DNA of 64,000 nt from Nereocystis luetkeana (lineage: Eukaryota > Sar > Phaeophyceae > Laminariales > Laminariaceae): contig JARUPZ010000016.1 in NCBI GenBank assembly GCA_031213475.1, forward strand, positions 7,518,270-7,582,269, given 5' to 3'. The first letter of the stretch is position 1. Every line of letters starts with the position of its first letter. The notes beneath the pieces are model-generated. The model ran no database searches. It saw only the letters and a list, made by a program, of their open reading frames with translations, and was not told the DNA's origin. The translations under genes were made by a program, and so were the position numbers. Positions 11,601 to 23,600 of this stretch are shown here, in pieces.

Positions 11601-14600
11601 GAGTTCCTGGTGCGCATGATCTACGTAGAGATGCTCGGCCACGACGCGTCCTTCGGCTACATAAAGGTTGGTGGTGATTTAGCAGTCACGGCTCGTTTTT
11701 TTGTTTTGTTTTCATTTTGTTGTATTTCTTGGTGGTGGTAGTGGTGGTGGTGGTCGTGGTGGTAGTGGCAGTGGTGGTGGTAGTGCTTTAGATGGTAGTA
11801 GTGCTGGCGATGGTGCTGGCGGTGATTGTGTTGTCGATGCTGTTCCTCCAGTTGTGACTGTTTTTTGCTGTTGATGTTGGCCGTGCCTCTCGCTCTGTGT
11901 CGATTGGCGAAGAGGGTTTCTTTGATCCCGCCGCACTTGGTTTACACGGCTGAACTCCCCCAATATTTGTAGGAGACCCCGGTGATCGGACCGCTTCCGA
12001 AACCCTGACCTCTAGATAGTTCCTGCGTCCGGCGTACTTGGCGAGCGGGATAACCCAGGCCCCAGGGGTGCATGTTTTCGTGTATAGTGCGGTCGGCAAC
12101 ACTGGCTCCAGATCCCTGCCAGTATACAGCTTCGTGTATAGGGACGCACCAACGTTGAGGTTCGGGGTTCGGGGACACATCGCAACAACGGCCTTTGAGA
12201 CTCTAGAGGCGAGTTGGCCGCCGCCTCTGCGGTGTAGGGAGGGTTTCAGAAGGCGGCTCGCGCTGGATAGAGGCGTGCGGAAGTTGCAAACTTGCAAAAT
12301 TGAACCCCTCCGGAACTGCACCAACAACTCAGGGACAAAGTACTTGGAATGAGAGTTGATTTTTTGGGTTTCCAGTAGAAACAAGAACGCCTTTTAGATA
12401 ACGATGAAAACCTCGTGGTGCCCTGCCACCTCTTGGTTGGGAAACCCTGTCTGGCAAGCTGGCAAGGGCGAGTGACACGCGCGTGTTTACGTTTTAATAT
12501 TTTGTTTTTTTTGTCTGCTCGACTGCATGTGTAGCTACCTCTATGGCTGTCTGCTTACCTACCTACCTGTATACTTACCTCTGTGTGTGCCTGCCTGCCG
12601 TTCTGTCTTTATGTCTGCCTGCCCCTCTGCGTCTCTGGCCATATGTCTGCATGTCGGTTTCCGCCGTTTGCTGCACCAGGCGGTGGAGCTGACGGCGAGC
12701 CAGAACCTCGCGCAGAAGAGGTCGGGGTACCTGACAGCGTCTCTGACCCTGTCGCCGACGCACGAGTTCCGGTTCATGCTGGTGAACCAGATGCAGAGAG
12801 ACCTGAACAGCTCCAACATGCTGGAAGCTGCGGCGGCGCTGACGGCATTGTGCAAGCTGGGTGAGTCGGTGTCGCGGCGGCGGCACGTTGCGCGAGTGTC
12901 CTTCTCTGTTCTCGATGTCGTTTTGTTGCTTGGCTTGCGTACCCGCTCACTATAGCTGTCGTTTCTGTTGCTGTCTCGTTCAGGTTGTATAACTAAAGTA
13001 GCAGTACTGTTTTCGTCATTATGAATACATTTATTATGTTTGATTTGTCCTATTTCCCATCCGACCATGTGCAGACTAACGTTAGACGTCGGTTACTCAC
13101 GAACCGCCGCATGAAGATCACCTAGACAAACCAAAAGCCTGTTACGTGTATCATAACAGTCGTAGGAACTCCTTTATTTTATCACACCAGTCTTCCGCCT
13201 CTATAGTTTTTTTTTTTTTCGTGTGCTGTTTTTTTTTTTCCTTTCGGGCCGACACGGCACGGTACGGCAGCTACGGTGGACATGATCCCGGCGGTGATGA
13301 CGGACGTGGTTCGACTCCTGAAGCACGACAGGGAGCTCGTGCGGAAGAAGGCGGCGATGGTGCTGCACCGCATGAACCAGCTAGACCCGGATGTAAGGGT
13401 CCCGATGGGAATGGGAGTGCGGTTACTTTGGTGGTGGTGGTGGTGGTGGATGCGGTGTTGTTGTTGGTGGTGATGGTGGTGGTAGTAGTAGTGGTGTTGT
13501 GGTTACTGTAGCGTGCACCGCCGGCGCTTATCGCCTAATGTCAAACCCAAACGCCCCCATGTTGTGCTCTAGCGCGAAGAGATTGGCCGCTTTTTCATCC
13601 TGAAGAATGTGAACATGTGAACCATGTCGTTGATTTATCCCACCCCCCCCCAAAAACAAAACACACACACAACACAACACCGATGCACACGCTCGCGCGA
13701 TATGAAAGGGGGGGGTTACGCGACGAGCAGACGCGGGTGCTGCCCTCGTATGACTTTGCTGAGTGATTTGTCGTGAAGCGCAGTTGCGATCAGCGTAAGC
13801 AGTTTGCGTTATTAGCGCTATGATAGCAGTGTCGGCACGACTCCCGCTTGAACTATTAATAGAGTGCGTCATATCGCGGCTGGGGCATCGGTAGGATGTG
13901 GTGAAAATCGTCGCGACGCCTTCTTGGCTTGCTTAGGGCGGTTAACACGAAAAATACCTGCTAATTTTGCCGTGTCGTGCGGCCCCCTAGCCATCCTCGT
14001 AAGGTAATTTTACGGCACTGCAAAAATGATCCAATTGTATTTCTATGTGATACATTTTCGCAACGTGAGTAAAGCAATGTCTTTGTTTAGTCATCGTCCC
14101 CGATAAACTCAAGTTGTAGCAACAATGCGGACGTACCGGAACCCCTTCCCCCCTCCCTCCTGACGTGACCCAGCCTCACGCCCGGGCATGGAAACCAACC
14201 TATTCCCAAACCCATACTCTTATCCGTCAAATTTGTCGTGCGCATTTGTTGCCCCCCCCCCCCCTCTCCTCCTTCCCTGCCACCCTCGTGTGGTCTTCCC
14301 CCCCCCGGCCCTTACCATTACGTGCGTGCCGATTTTCCAGTCGGTGTCTCACATGGGCGACCACCTTAGGCGCATGCTCTGCGACAAGGACCCTTCAGTG
14401 ATGGGGTCGGCGCTGTGCCTTCTGCACGACCTTGCCAGGGTAGATGCGGCTAGCTACAAGGTACGTAAGGAGGGGGGGGAAGGGCGGTACGGGGAAAATG
14501 AGGGCAAGGGGAGAAGGAAGGAGGGGAAGGGGGGGGGGGGGGGGGGGGGGTAGGAGGAGGGGGCGTACTCATCTGTTGCTTGCCTTAGTCATTTGACCAT

Positions 14601-17600
14601 TGACCACGCATCCCTTTCGAGACGGAGCACCGTACCTACTCCTAATAGAGACACCTCCAACAATTGGGCGCTCATTGCGTTTTCATATGAACGGTAGGGG
14701 GGGAGGGGGGAGAACCCGGGAAGTAAGTGGAGTAGAGCAGGGGGCGGGGGGGGGTCGGTGAAGGCGGTGGCCATAGCGTCTTTGGTTAAGAGTCAAGGAG
14801 CCCTTACTCTCCCCATGTTTCCACTGGGTTTTGCCTGGGTTTGACCTTGATTATAAGTGGTAGGGGTTTCCCACCGAAGTTGGCCTCATGGGAGGGTGCC
14901 TTTCCCACTCAATCCAAGTCTTGAAAGAGGGGTTTCCCGCTGGGTTTTGGTCTAGAACGAGTTGTCAGGGGCAGGCTGTGCCTCGTGCGGGGTTGCCGTT
15001 CTGCTTTGGGGTGTAAAGTGGGCGGGGCGGCGGCTTAATTATACTGGTAGGGGTTTCCGACCGAAGTTGGCCTCATGGGAGGGTGGCTTTCCCACTTAGC
15101 ACAAGTCTTGAAAGAGGGGTTTCCCGCTGGGTGTTGGTCTCGAACGAGTTGTCACGGGCAGGCTGTGCCTCGTGCGGGGTTGCCGTTCTGCTTTGGGGTG
15201 TAAAGTGGGCGGGGCGGTGGGTGTATGGATCGTGGCATACGCTTCGGGAGGTTCGTGTGTAGCGGGTAAGGAGTGGGGAGGGTGTGAGAGGGAGGGCGCG
15301 GGGTGCCTTTGGAGGTGGTCGTGGTGGTGGAGAGGTGGAAGGGGGGACCGGGACGGGGAGGTGGTCAGGTCCCCTGAGCTGTTCAGTCATTGCATGGTGT
15401 TGGTGTCGGTATGGTGGTGGTGGTGGTGGTGTTGATGTGCGCGTTGTATTCGGTTTAATAGTGTTGGTGTTTTTTTTGTTTGCGTTGGTGGTGGTGTTGG
15501 TGTCGTCGGTGCTGGTGCTAGTGTTGGTGTTTGGTGTTGGTGCTATTAATAGTGTTGGTAAGGCGACTGTTGTTAGTAATGGTGTTGGTGTCGGCATTTT
15601 TTGTTTCTTGTGTTGGAGTCGTTGGTACAGTTACTGTTATTGTTTGCGGTTGCGGTTTGTTAGTATCGCCGTCGATGCTGTTGTTATCGTAACGGTTCTT
15701 CATTTGGCGCAGTTCAGGCGTTTCGTAAACCTTTTTTTTCGGGCTTTATACCGCGCCGACATGCCAGCCCCCCCTCCCCCCCCCCCCCCCCGCCCAATAA
15801 TTACAACTCGTCTGTTTTCTCCCCCTTTCTATGTACCGCGCGTCGCCGTTCCGACCCCGCCTGCACACGTCTCGAACTCCTCTTTCACCGCCGTCATCAG
15901 GACCTGGTACCCAGCTTCGTGTCGATCTTGATGCAGATCACGGAGCACCGCCTGCCCCGTGACTTCGACTACCACCGTATGCCGGCGCCGTGGATACAGA
16001 TGCGACTGCTGCGAATACTGGCCCTGCTGGGGAAAGCGGACAGGGTTACGAGGTATGTATATTGTATATGTGTACGAAAGGATATTGTTTTGGTTCGTCA
16101 GGAATTAACCTGTTAATGGGAGGAGCACATCACCACCACCAACAGCAACAACTGTGCGCTTTTGATTTCGTTTTGGGTTGTCAGAATAATTTTATTTCTT
16201 GTCGTTTTTGCTCATTATCTTGGCTTTGCTCGGGTGCTTGTTATTGTGTCATGAACATATGTTGCTGTTGTTCTTGTTGTACGTATCTGAGCTTGTTGGG
16301 TTTTTTGTGTGTGCTTTTAGACTTTTTGTTTTTGCTCCTGTTCCTGTGGTGCTGGTGCTCGAGCTTGTCGCCTTCCTACTACGATCTGTGTCTGTTCTCT
16401 GCTGCTATCTGGGTTTTTTTTTTCGTGTGTGATGCTGTTCGATGTTTTTTTGTTCTGTGCTCTTGTTGGTGTTCGCGTGCTCGCTGTCGCCGTCGTCGTG
16501 ATCGTCCTTGTTGTTGACATTATACATACGTCGTCCATGTTCTTGGTTCCTCTTTGTATACCAGGTAGGTCCTATCTTTTACTATTCTTCCTGCCGTACT
16601 CCCTCCTTACTCGCAGTTCCTCGTTTCACAGCAGTGCCTCTTTTTCACACGGCCCCTTTTTTCATAGCTCCATCTCACCTTCCTTTTCCCGTCCCCCCCC
16701 CCCCCCCTCGCGCTGGCCCACACAGCGAGGGCATGTACGAGGTCTTGATGGACGTCATGCGGCGCGCGGACACCGGCATCAACGTGGGCCACGCGGTTGT
16801 GTACGAGTGCGTCAAGACCATCACCAGCATCTACCCCAACGCCCCCCTCCTCGATGCGGCCGCCGCCAGCGTGTCGCGCTTCATCTGCTCTGGCAACCAG
16901 AACCTCAGGTAGGCTCTCGACGAGTGAGGAGGGAGGAGGTTGGTGGCGGTGGGAGGGAGGTGGGGATGGAAGTGGTGTTGGCGTTGGCGTTGGAGTTGGT
17001 GTTGGCATTAGTGGGAGCGTTGGTAGTGGTAGTGTTGCTGGTGATGGGGGGGGGGGGGGGGTGTTGGAGTCGAGGAGAGGAAAGGGAAGGAAAGGGCGCG
17101 GCCAGGAGGGTCGTTTTCAGTACACAGCGGATATACAAGCAGGGTTGTGTTGTGTTTTGGCGCATTCGTGCTTGGTGGGTATATGCTGGTGTCCTACGCA
17201 AGCAGTTTCGGGTCGTTCGATTGGGGTTCTTTTGGGGAGTGCTACATTGTGCCTCCTCCACGAGTTCTGGTTCTCGCCGTACTCGTTTATTTGTTTGTTT
17301 TTTTGGTTTTTTTTTGGCGAAAATGAGAGCCACGATCAACAACCAGACGGAGAGTTTGATTGGTGACGACCGACTGGAAAGAGCCTCCAGGTGTACTTGT
17401 ACAGTTTTTGACCTTTTACACCGGCGGCTGATGTTTGGATCGCCTTTAACATAAGGAGGAGTTTTCGGCAAGGATAACAAGCCCTCTGGTACCCCCTGGA
17501 CAGATCGCTCTGCTGCGACTGCGTGCTTGTGTGTGTGGCGTGGGGGGGGGGGGGGGGTGGACCCTAATATCGTTACTGTAGCAGGTCGGATTTGTGTCAC

Positions 17601-20600
17601 CCCGGATAAGAAATACCCCCGAGACGGACATTGATCCGATCGAACCTCGGCGGATGCTACGGTAGGTATGGACCCTGAAGAAAAACTACCAGGTACCTGG
17701 TAAAAAAATATGAGTTGGCTGACCTGACCCTTTTTCGCCTGCACCCACGTCTTTTTGGGCACAACCTTCTTGGAATTTGACTACCTTTTCTTGCCGGTGG
17801 TGAAGAAGCAAACGTTGGCAGCCGCTGGTGTTTTTGTTACGATACTTATGGCTGATTGTTATCGTGACTACCACCACTCCTCGCCCCACTTAGCACCCCC
17901 ACCCCCCCGCGATTGGTGCAAGCAATGCCTACCTGGTCGGTGAAAACCCGACGTGCTCCGCCCCGGCATTGTAGGGATGCGAGGTCTATACTACGGTCAT
18001 GCATGACATGAGAACCCCCCACCCCTCCCTTCATTTATGCCCCCATACATTTGACAGGTACGTGGGAGTGACCGGCCTCGCAGCCATCGTGAGTGACCAC
18101 CCAAAGTACGCCCAAGACCACCAGATGGTGGTGATAGACTGCCTCGAGGACCCGGACGAGACTCTGAAGCGCAAGACGCTGGACCTGCTGTACACGATGA
18201 CCAACCCGGTGAACGTGGAGTTCATAGCGGAGAAGCTGCTGTCGTTCCTGGAGCAGGGGATGGACTCCTTCTGGAGACAGGTGAATGTGATTGGCCAGAA
18301 GCCAAACCCAGCTGCTCGTAGCTCCCCCAAGCCAGTCGAATCCTGTCTTCGCTGCCACACCGCATGGCATTGGTGACTCACGGGGTTTCCATGTCTATAG
18401 CCAAAGCTGAGCCAATCGAAACCTGTCTTGTCTTTGGTGTTGTACCGCGCGGTGTTGGTGGCTTACGGGGTTTCCATGTGTCGTCCTGCGGCGTGTTTTT
18501 TCCCCCACGTTGTTCTGATCCCCTCTCCTCCCACCATGCCTGTACGTGCTTGCGTGCGTGCGTGCGTGTTTTTGCGTTGTTCTTGCGTTGTTGTTGTTCT
18601 TTCTTTCATTTGTGTTTTTTTTTTTACTCTCTTTTTTTTTTTTTTTTTTTTCGTACCACAGGACCTCGTCAAGCGCATCACCCAGTGCGCCGAGCGTTTC
18701 GCCCCCAGCAACTCGTGGTACGTGGGCGTCATCACGCGAGTCTTCAGACTGGCGGGGGATATGGTCAAGCCGGAAGTGGCGCACAACCTCATGCAGGTGT
18801 GTGTGCGTGCGTGCATGCGTGCGTGCGTGCGTGCGTGAGTGCGTGCCGTTTCCTCCCCAGAGGGAGATTGGTTCGTGTTTGGTATCGGCGTCCGATGTGG
18901 GTTCTTGGAGATCGGCCGCACCTCCTTTTGCTCTCGTTGTCGCCAACGTTGACGGTCAAAGGGATGGGGGGAGTGATGATTGATGTTTGGGACTGGGTGA
19001 GCTATGGTCTCGCCGTCCGAGTCTTATGACGTGTTGGCCTGTTAACCCATGTGCCGTTGCCCCCCCCTCCCCCCCCCCCCCCCCCGCTCTTTTTTGGTTG
19101 CCCGTCTCTGCTTTCCCCTTTTCGTGTGTTTCTTGCTGGGGTGGCGCTTGTGCCTTACAGCTGATCGCGGAGGGCAGCGGGGAGGACGAGGAGGCCGATA
19201 CCGAGCTCCGACGGGATGCGGTGGACATGTACATGGATCTTCTCGACACACCCGCCGTGCATGATCAGGTTCGACAGACCTACGGGTTTTGTGTGTCTGT
19301 GTTCGTGTGTTCGCGTGTGTGTACGCGCACTCTTTTTTTTTTTCCCCCGCGGTACGCACCCCCCCCTGATTTGAGAGGGTGTTTGTTCTTAATTTCGCTC
19401 TTGTTGCAGACCTTGTGCCGTTTGTGTTGTATTTTGGTGTTGGTCGTGACGACATGTTGCCCTTAGGTTTTACTGCCTATTAATAGTCTTTACAGCAGTC
19501 TTGCCTGGCCTTGGCTTGTCTTGCCTAGTCTGGCCTGGCCTTACCTTGCCTTACCTTGCCTTTTCTTATGTCTTGCCTTCTGGCTAGCGTAGCCTAGCCC
19601 AGCTTTGCCTTGCCTTGCCTAGGCCGGCCTGGCGTGGGCTTGTTCGTCTTGCCTTACTTTTGGTTTGGCCTTGCCTCGCCTTGATCGGCCATACTTAGCT
19701 GGGTCTTTGTTAGCTTGCCTGACCTGCTTGACTTTCCTGTGGCTCACCTGGTCCTTGTGGTTCGTGTCTCGGTCGCTTGTCTACTTGCTTGCTGTATTGT
19801 TCGCTTCCCCCAGCTGATGCAGGTGATGGCGTGGGTGCTCGGCGAGTACGGCTCCCTCGTGTCCCCTCCTCGAACCCTGCGGGAGGCTTCCACAAAGCTG
19901 TGCGCGGTGGCGTCGGGGCTGTCGTTTCGGGATTCCCGCACCTGCGGCTTCGTGGTGACGGCGCTGATGAAGCTGTCGGCGCAGTCGGGGTGAGCTTGAC
20001 CCGTACACAACTGAACAACAAAAAAACGCCTCCACACTAATCCCACATAGTTGTGTCCCAAAATAATTGTTGCTATTCTTAACACTCCTAGAACTGCAGT
20101 CCCGTTTTGCGGACAATGCGTTCAAATTATATGCGGTTTGTCCCCGAAACGGGACTGCGGTACTAAAAGGGTTGAAGGGTTAAGGTTCATTCTTATCGGA
20201 AAGCGTTTTGTCCATAAGTTCCAAAGTTTGGAAATTATTGGACATATGTATTGATATACGCAGGCCTTCTGTCACTATTCGTGAAATTCTCCAGAAGCAA
20301 AAAAATCAAGTTCGTTCAGTTTCACACATTTGGAAAAAAACAGGAAAATGAGATTGAAAAAATGCGCGAAAAAAATGTCGAGAATCTGGAAAAAAAAGCT
20401 CTCCGATAAGAATGACCCTATTACACGGGACCATAGTTAATAGGACCTATGATACACATAAAAACCTATACTTTTACGTATTTTTACCAACAACAATTGG
20501 TCCTATTTACTATGGCCCCCCGTATTTTTTTGGTACTGCACTGTACAAAAACGTCCGTGTAACTCTATTTCCGAGTCGTTTGTCCTCGGAACGGGAGGGC

Positions 20601-23600
20601 GGTGTTAAAAAGGTTATACCCTGGTACGAAGTAGCTCCTTGGGGGCTCGCGTGCTCCGACCCCTACCCAAAATTAGGAACGCGGCATCACAGGCAACCGT
20701 TTGGTGTGGCGGGCTGCCGTGCAAGCAGGTACAGGTACACGTATCACGGTGCGAGCGCGCTGTGCAAATCGGTCGAATTGATACCTGGTACAGAGTATCG
20801 TATTGTGGGGCGGTAGTCCCGCAGCAGGTAGAACTCTCTTTTGTTCAGGCTTTGGTGAGAAGGCACACCGAGGTGAACTGCGTGGCGTTTTGTCCTGGTG
20901 ACGTGCAGGTGTCCATCCACCTCTGCTTTTACCCCTATAGATATTTATGTACGAAGTTTATGTATCCATCCCTCCCCCCCCCCCCCCCCCCTCTCCCTTG
21001 TCGCCTTTGCCTGTTTTTTAGGGAGGTGTCTCCCCCTGTGGCGCATTTGCTGACGCTGTACTCTCAGTCCAAGCACTCCGACCTGCAGCAGAGGTGCCTG
21101 GAGTTTCTCCAGCTGGCGAGAGAGGGGCCGGTGGCCATGGCGGCGGTGCTGCCCGTCGATGCCAGCTGCGAGGACGTCGAGGTGATACGTCACGACACAC
21201 ACGACACCTACACCCGTACATCACCTGGTGATGCATCGCAATGCATCAAGATAACGCACATTAGACATCACACATCACACATGACGTCTTGCGCATGCCA
21301 CAAACCAACGAAGCACGAATTGCATCGGCATACCTGAGGACATCGAGGTGATGATCCATCACGCAATGCATCACACACACCGCATCTCGCAAGCCGGACA
21401 CATGAATCATACCAGGTACCACACATCATATGCCCGCATTTTACAGATCACGCATGCCACAACTCACAAGGCACCTTTCTATATATATATTTAATTCTGC
21501 GGCAGATCGGTCGAAGAATAGCTTGAGCTCACCACGCTTCCATTATACCAGTGCAAAGTACGTGTTATTGCGGGGGACCATAGTTAATAGGACCTACGGT
21601 ACACACAAAAACATATACAATTCCCTACTTTTACTAACAATAGTTGGTTCTATTTACTATGGTCCCCCGTAATAGTGTCAAGTTAACCCTTTCAGGACTA
21701 CTCTCCCGTTTCGGGAACAATTTACTTGAAAATGGAGTGGGTTGTCCCCCAGACGAGACTGCAGTCCAAAAAGGTTGAACCCCCTTTGGGGCTTGAGACG
21801 AATATAGCATCCGCCACAACGATTTAGCCCGGCCTGCTGGGGTGCAGGGTGTGTGTGTCTGAAGTGCACAGTAAGGAGCTACTTCAGTATATACATTACG
21901 CGACACCATGCATGCGCGCAGCACGGTTGATGCTCGTGCTGCTGAAGCTGCACGTTCTTCGTATGTCGTAGACGCTTGGTAAGTACGCCCTTCTCGTGTG
22001 TGTTGGGCCGCTTTGCGCGGGTCCCCAAACGGTAAACCAGGCACCTATTAGGCTGTGTCGCATACCTGACGAGGCTTGCCTGACCGTGCAAAGAGGCGTC
22101 TCAGCGAGATGAAAAGAAAACATGACCATGAATATTCGAAACAGCCCATGTGATGTTCTTTGCGGTGCGCTCGTGCCACCTTTTTGCTGATCCCCTCCCT
22201 CTCCTCCTACCCAATAGAGAGTAGAACTCACATATTTATAGTAGAAGAATGTGAAATATACAAGGAGGAACGGGATGTGTTGGAAGAGGAGACGAGGGAA
22301 AAAGACGAATGTGACATGGAGGAGCTTGACACACTAGATAGCAACGAGAAAACGATCGCTATCCCAGGAGATAGATGGTGGCCACAGGCGGCCAAACAGG
22401 AAGGGATAAGATTAGCGAAAAGTTTCTATGTAACATATGGAAACAACGTAGTGAGCGCCCAATTGTTGGGGGTGTCTCTGGTAGGAGTAGGAATGGTGCT
22501 CCGTCTTGAAAGGGATGCGTGGTCAATGGTCAAATGACTGAGGCAAGCAACAAATGAGTACGCCCCTCTCCTCCTCCTTCCCACGTACTGCTCGTTCTAA
22601 CGCCTATCGACGCCTTCCAACGGTTTCGGATGTCTGCCGACGGTTACTGGCTGCTATCAACGCCAACCAACGGCTACCAACACTAACCAACGTTAATCAA
22701 CGACTACCAACGGCTACCTTAACGTCGCGTCTTCGATACCCCCCGGTACGACGGACGATGCCGCTGCTCGCCAGGCCGACGAAAACCTGAGCCACCTGGA
22801 CGGGATCGTCTCGACGGCCTTGGCGGCAGGGGCTGTAGGATACTCGCCCCCTGCCGAAGCGGACGGCGACTCTGACGATGAGGAGGCGTCGGCAATGGGA
22901 GGGGCGGGGGGCTCGTCCTTCAATCTGACCCCCTACGCCCGACCATCCCAGGTGCACTGAGCGACGAAGCATTGCATTAGGACTTTTTCGTTTTGTTTTG
23001 TTGTGTTTCATTTTTCTCAAGTTTTGGCTGATAAAGAGGGGTAGAATTGTCCCCTCACAATGACTTTGTTCGTTTGTTTGTTTATTTATTTGTGTGTGTG
23101 TTTTTTTGTTTTGTGTATCTGTTTCGCTGATACGAGCGATGGACTTGTCGCCATTTTTTGTTTTTTTTTTCAACGTTTTTTTCCCCTGCTTTGGTGTGTT
23201 CAGTTGAGTTTTTTTTTTTGCCTGGTACGAGGGGGTGAAATGGTAGCACCCCCGCAATGGAAACCCACTATTACGCGTCGATGTTCGGGATCGGCGGCGA
23301 AGGGTTGGATAGTTGTCCACCCCACCCCCTCCCCGCTTCCCCCCTTTTTTTTCCGTCTCCTGCGGGGGCAGAGACTCGGCAGTGTGAACACCACGCTTGG
23401 GTCTAGGTGACGATTGTGGTGTGTCGCCGGCTGTGGTGTGGTGTGGTGTCATTGTTGCTGTTGCTGTTGTGGCTGTGGCTGCTGTGGTTGCTGTCCTCGT
23501 TATCTTTTGCGGTCGGTGTCGTCATTGTCGTGGCCGTTCCCACTGTCAACCCTTGTGCGGTACAGCGCGTCGTGCAGGGCAAGTTCGAGTACCCCCCCCC

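Larger units (their letters stand above)
14461..15900 (+). other. AP4E intron 5: G run near the 5' splice site, C run near the 3' splice site
   Basis: The donor GTACGTAAGG is followed within 90 bases by a G run (about 14529-14551). The acceptor is preceded by a C run (about 15774-15791). It holds a retroelement fragment and a 187 bp tandem duplication, and is a clear example of the complementary intron-end pattern discussed in the findings. Confidence 0.75.

Noticed and set aside
16429-17454. 341-codon plus frame
   Set aside because: It spans AP4E exon 7 in the wrong frame plus both flanking introns; exon 7 in its correct frame continues the adaptin sequence.
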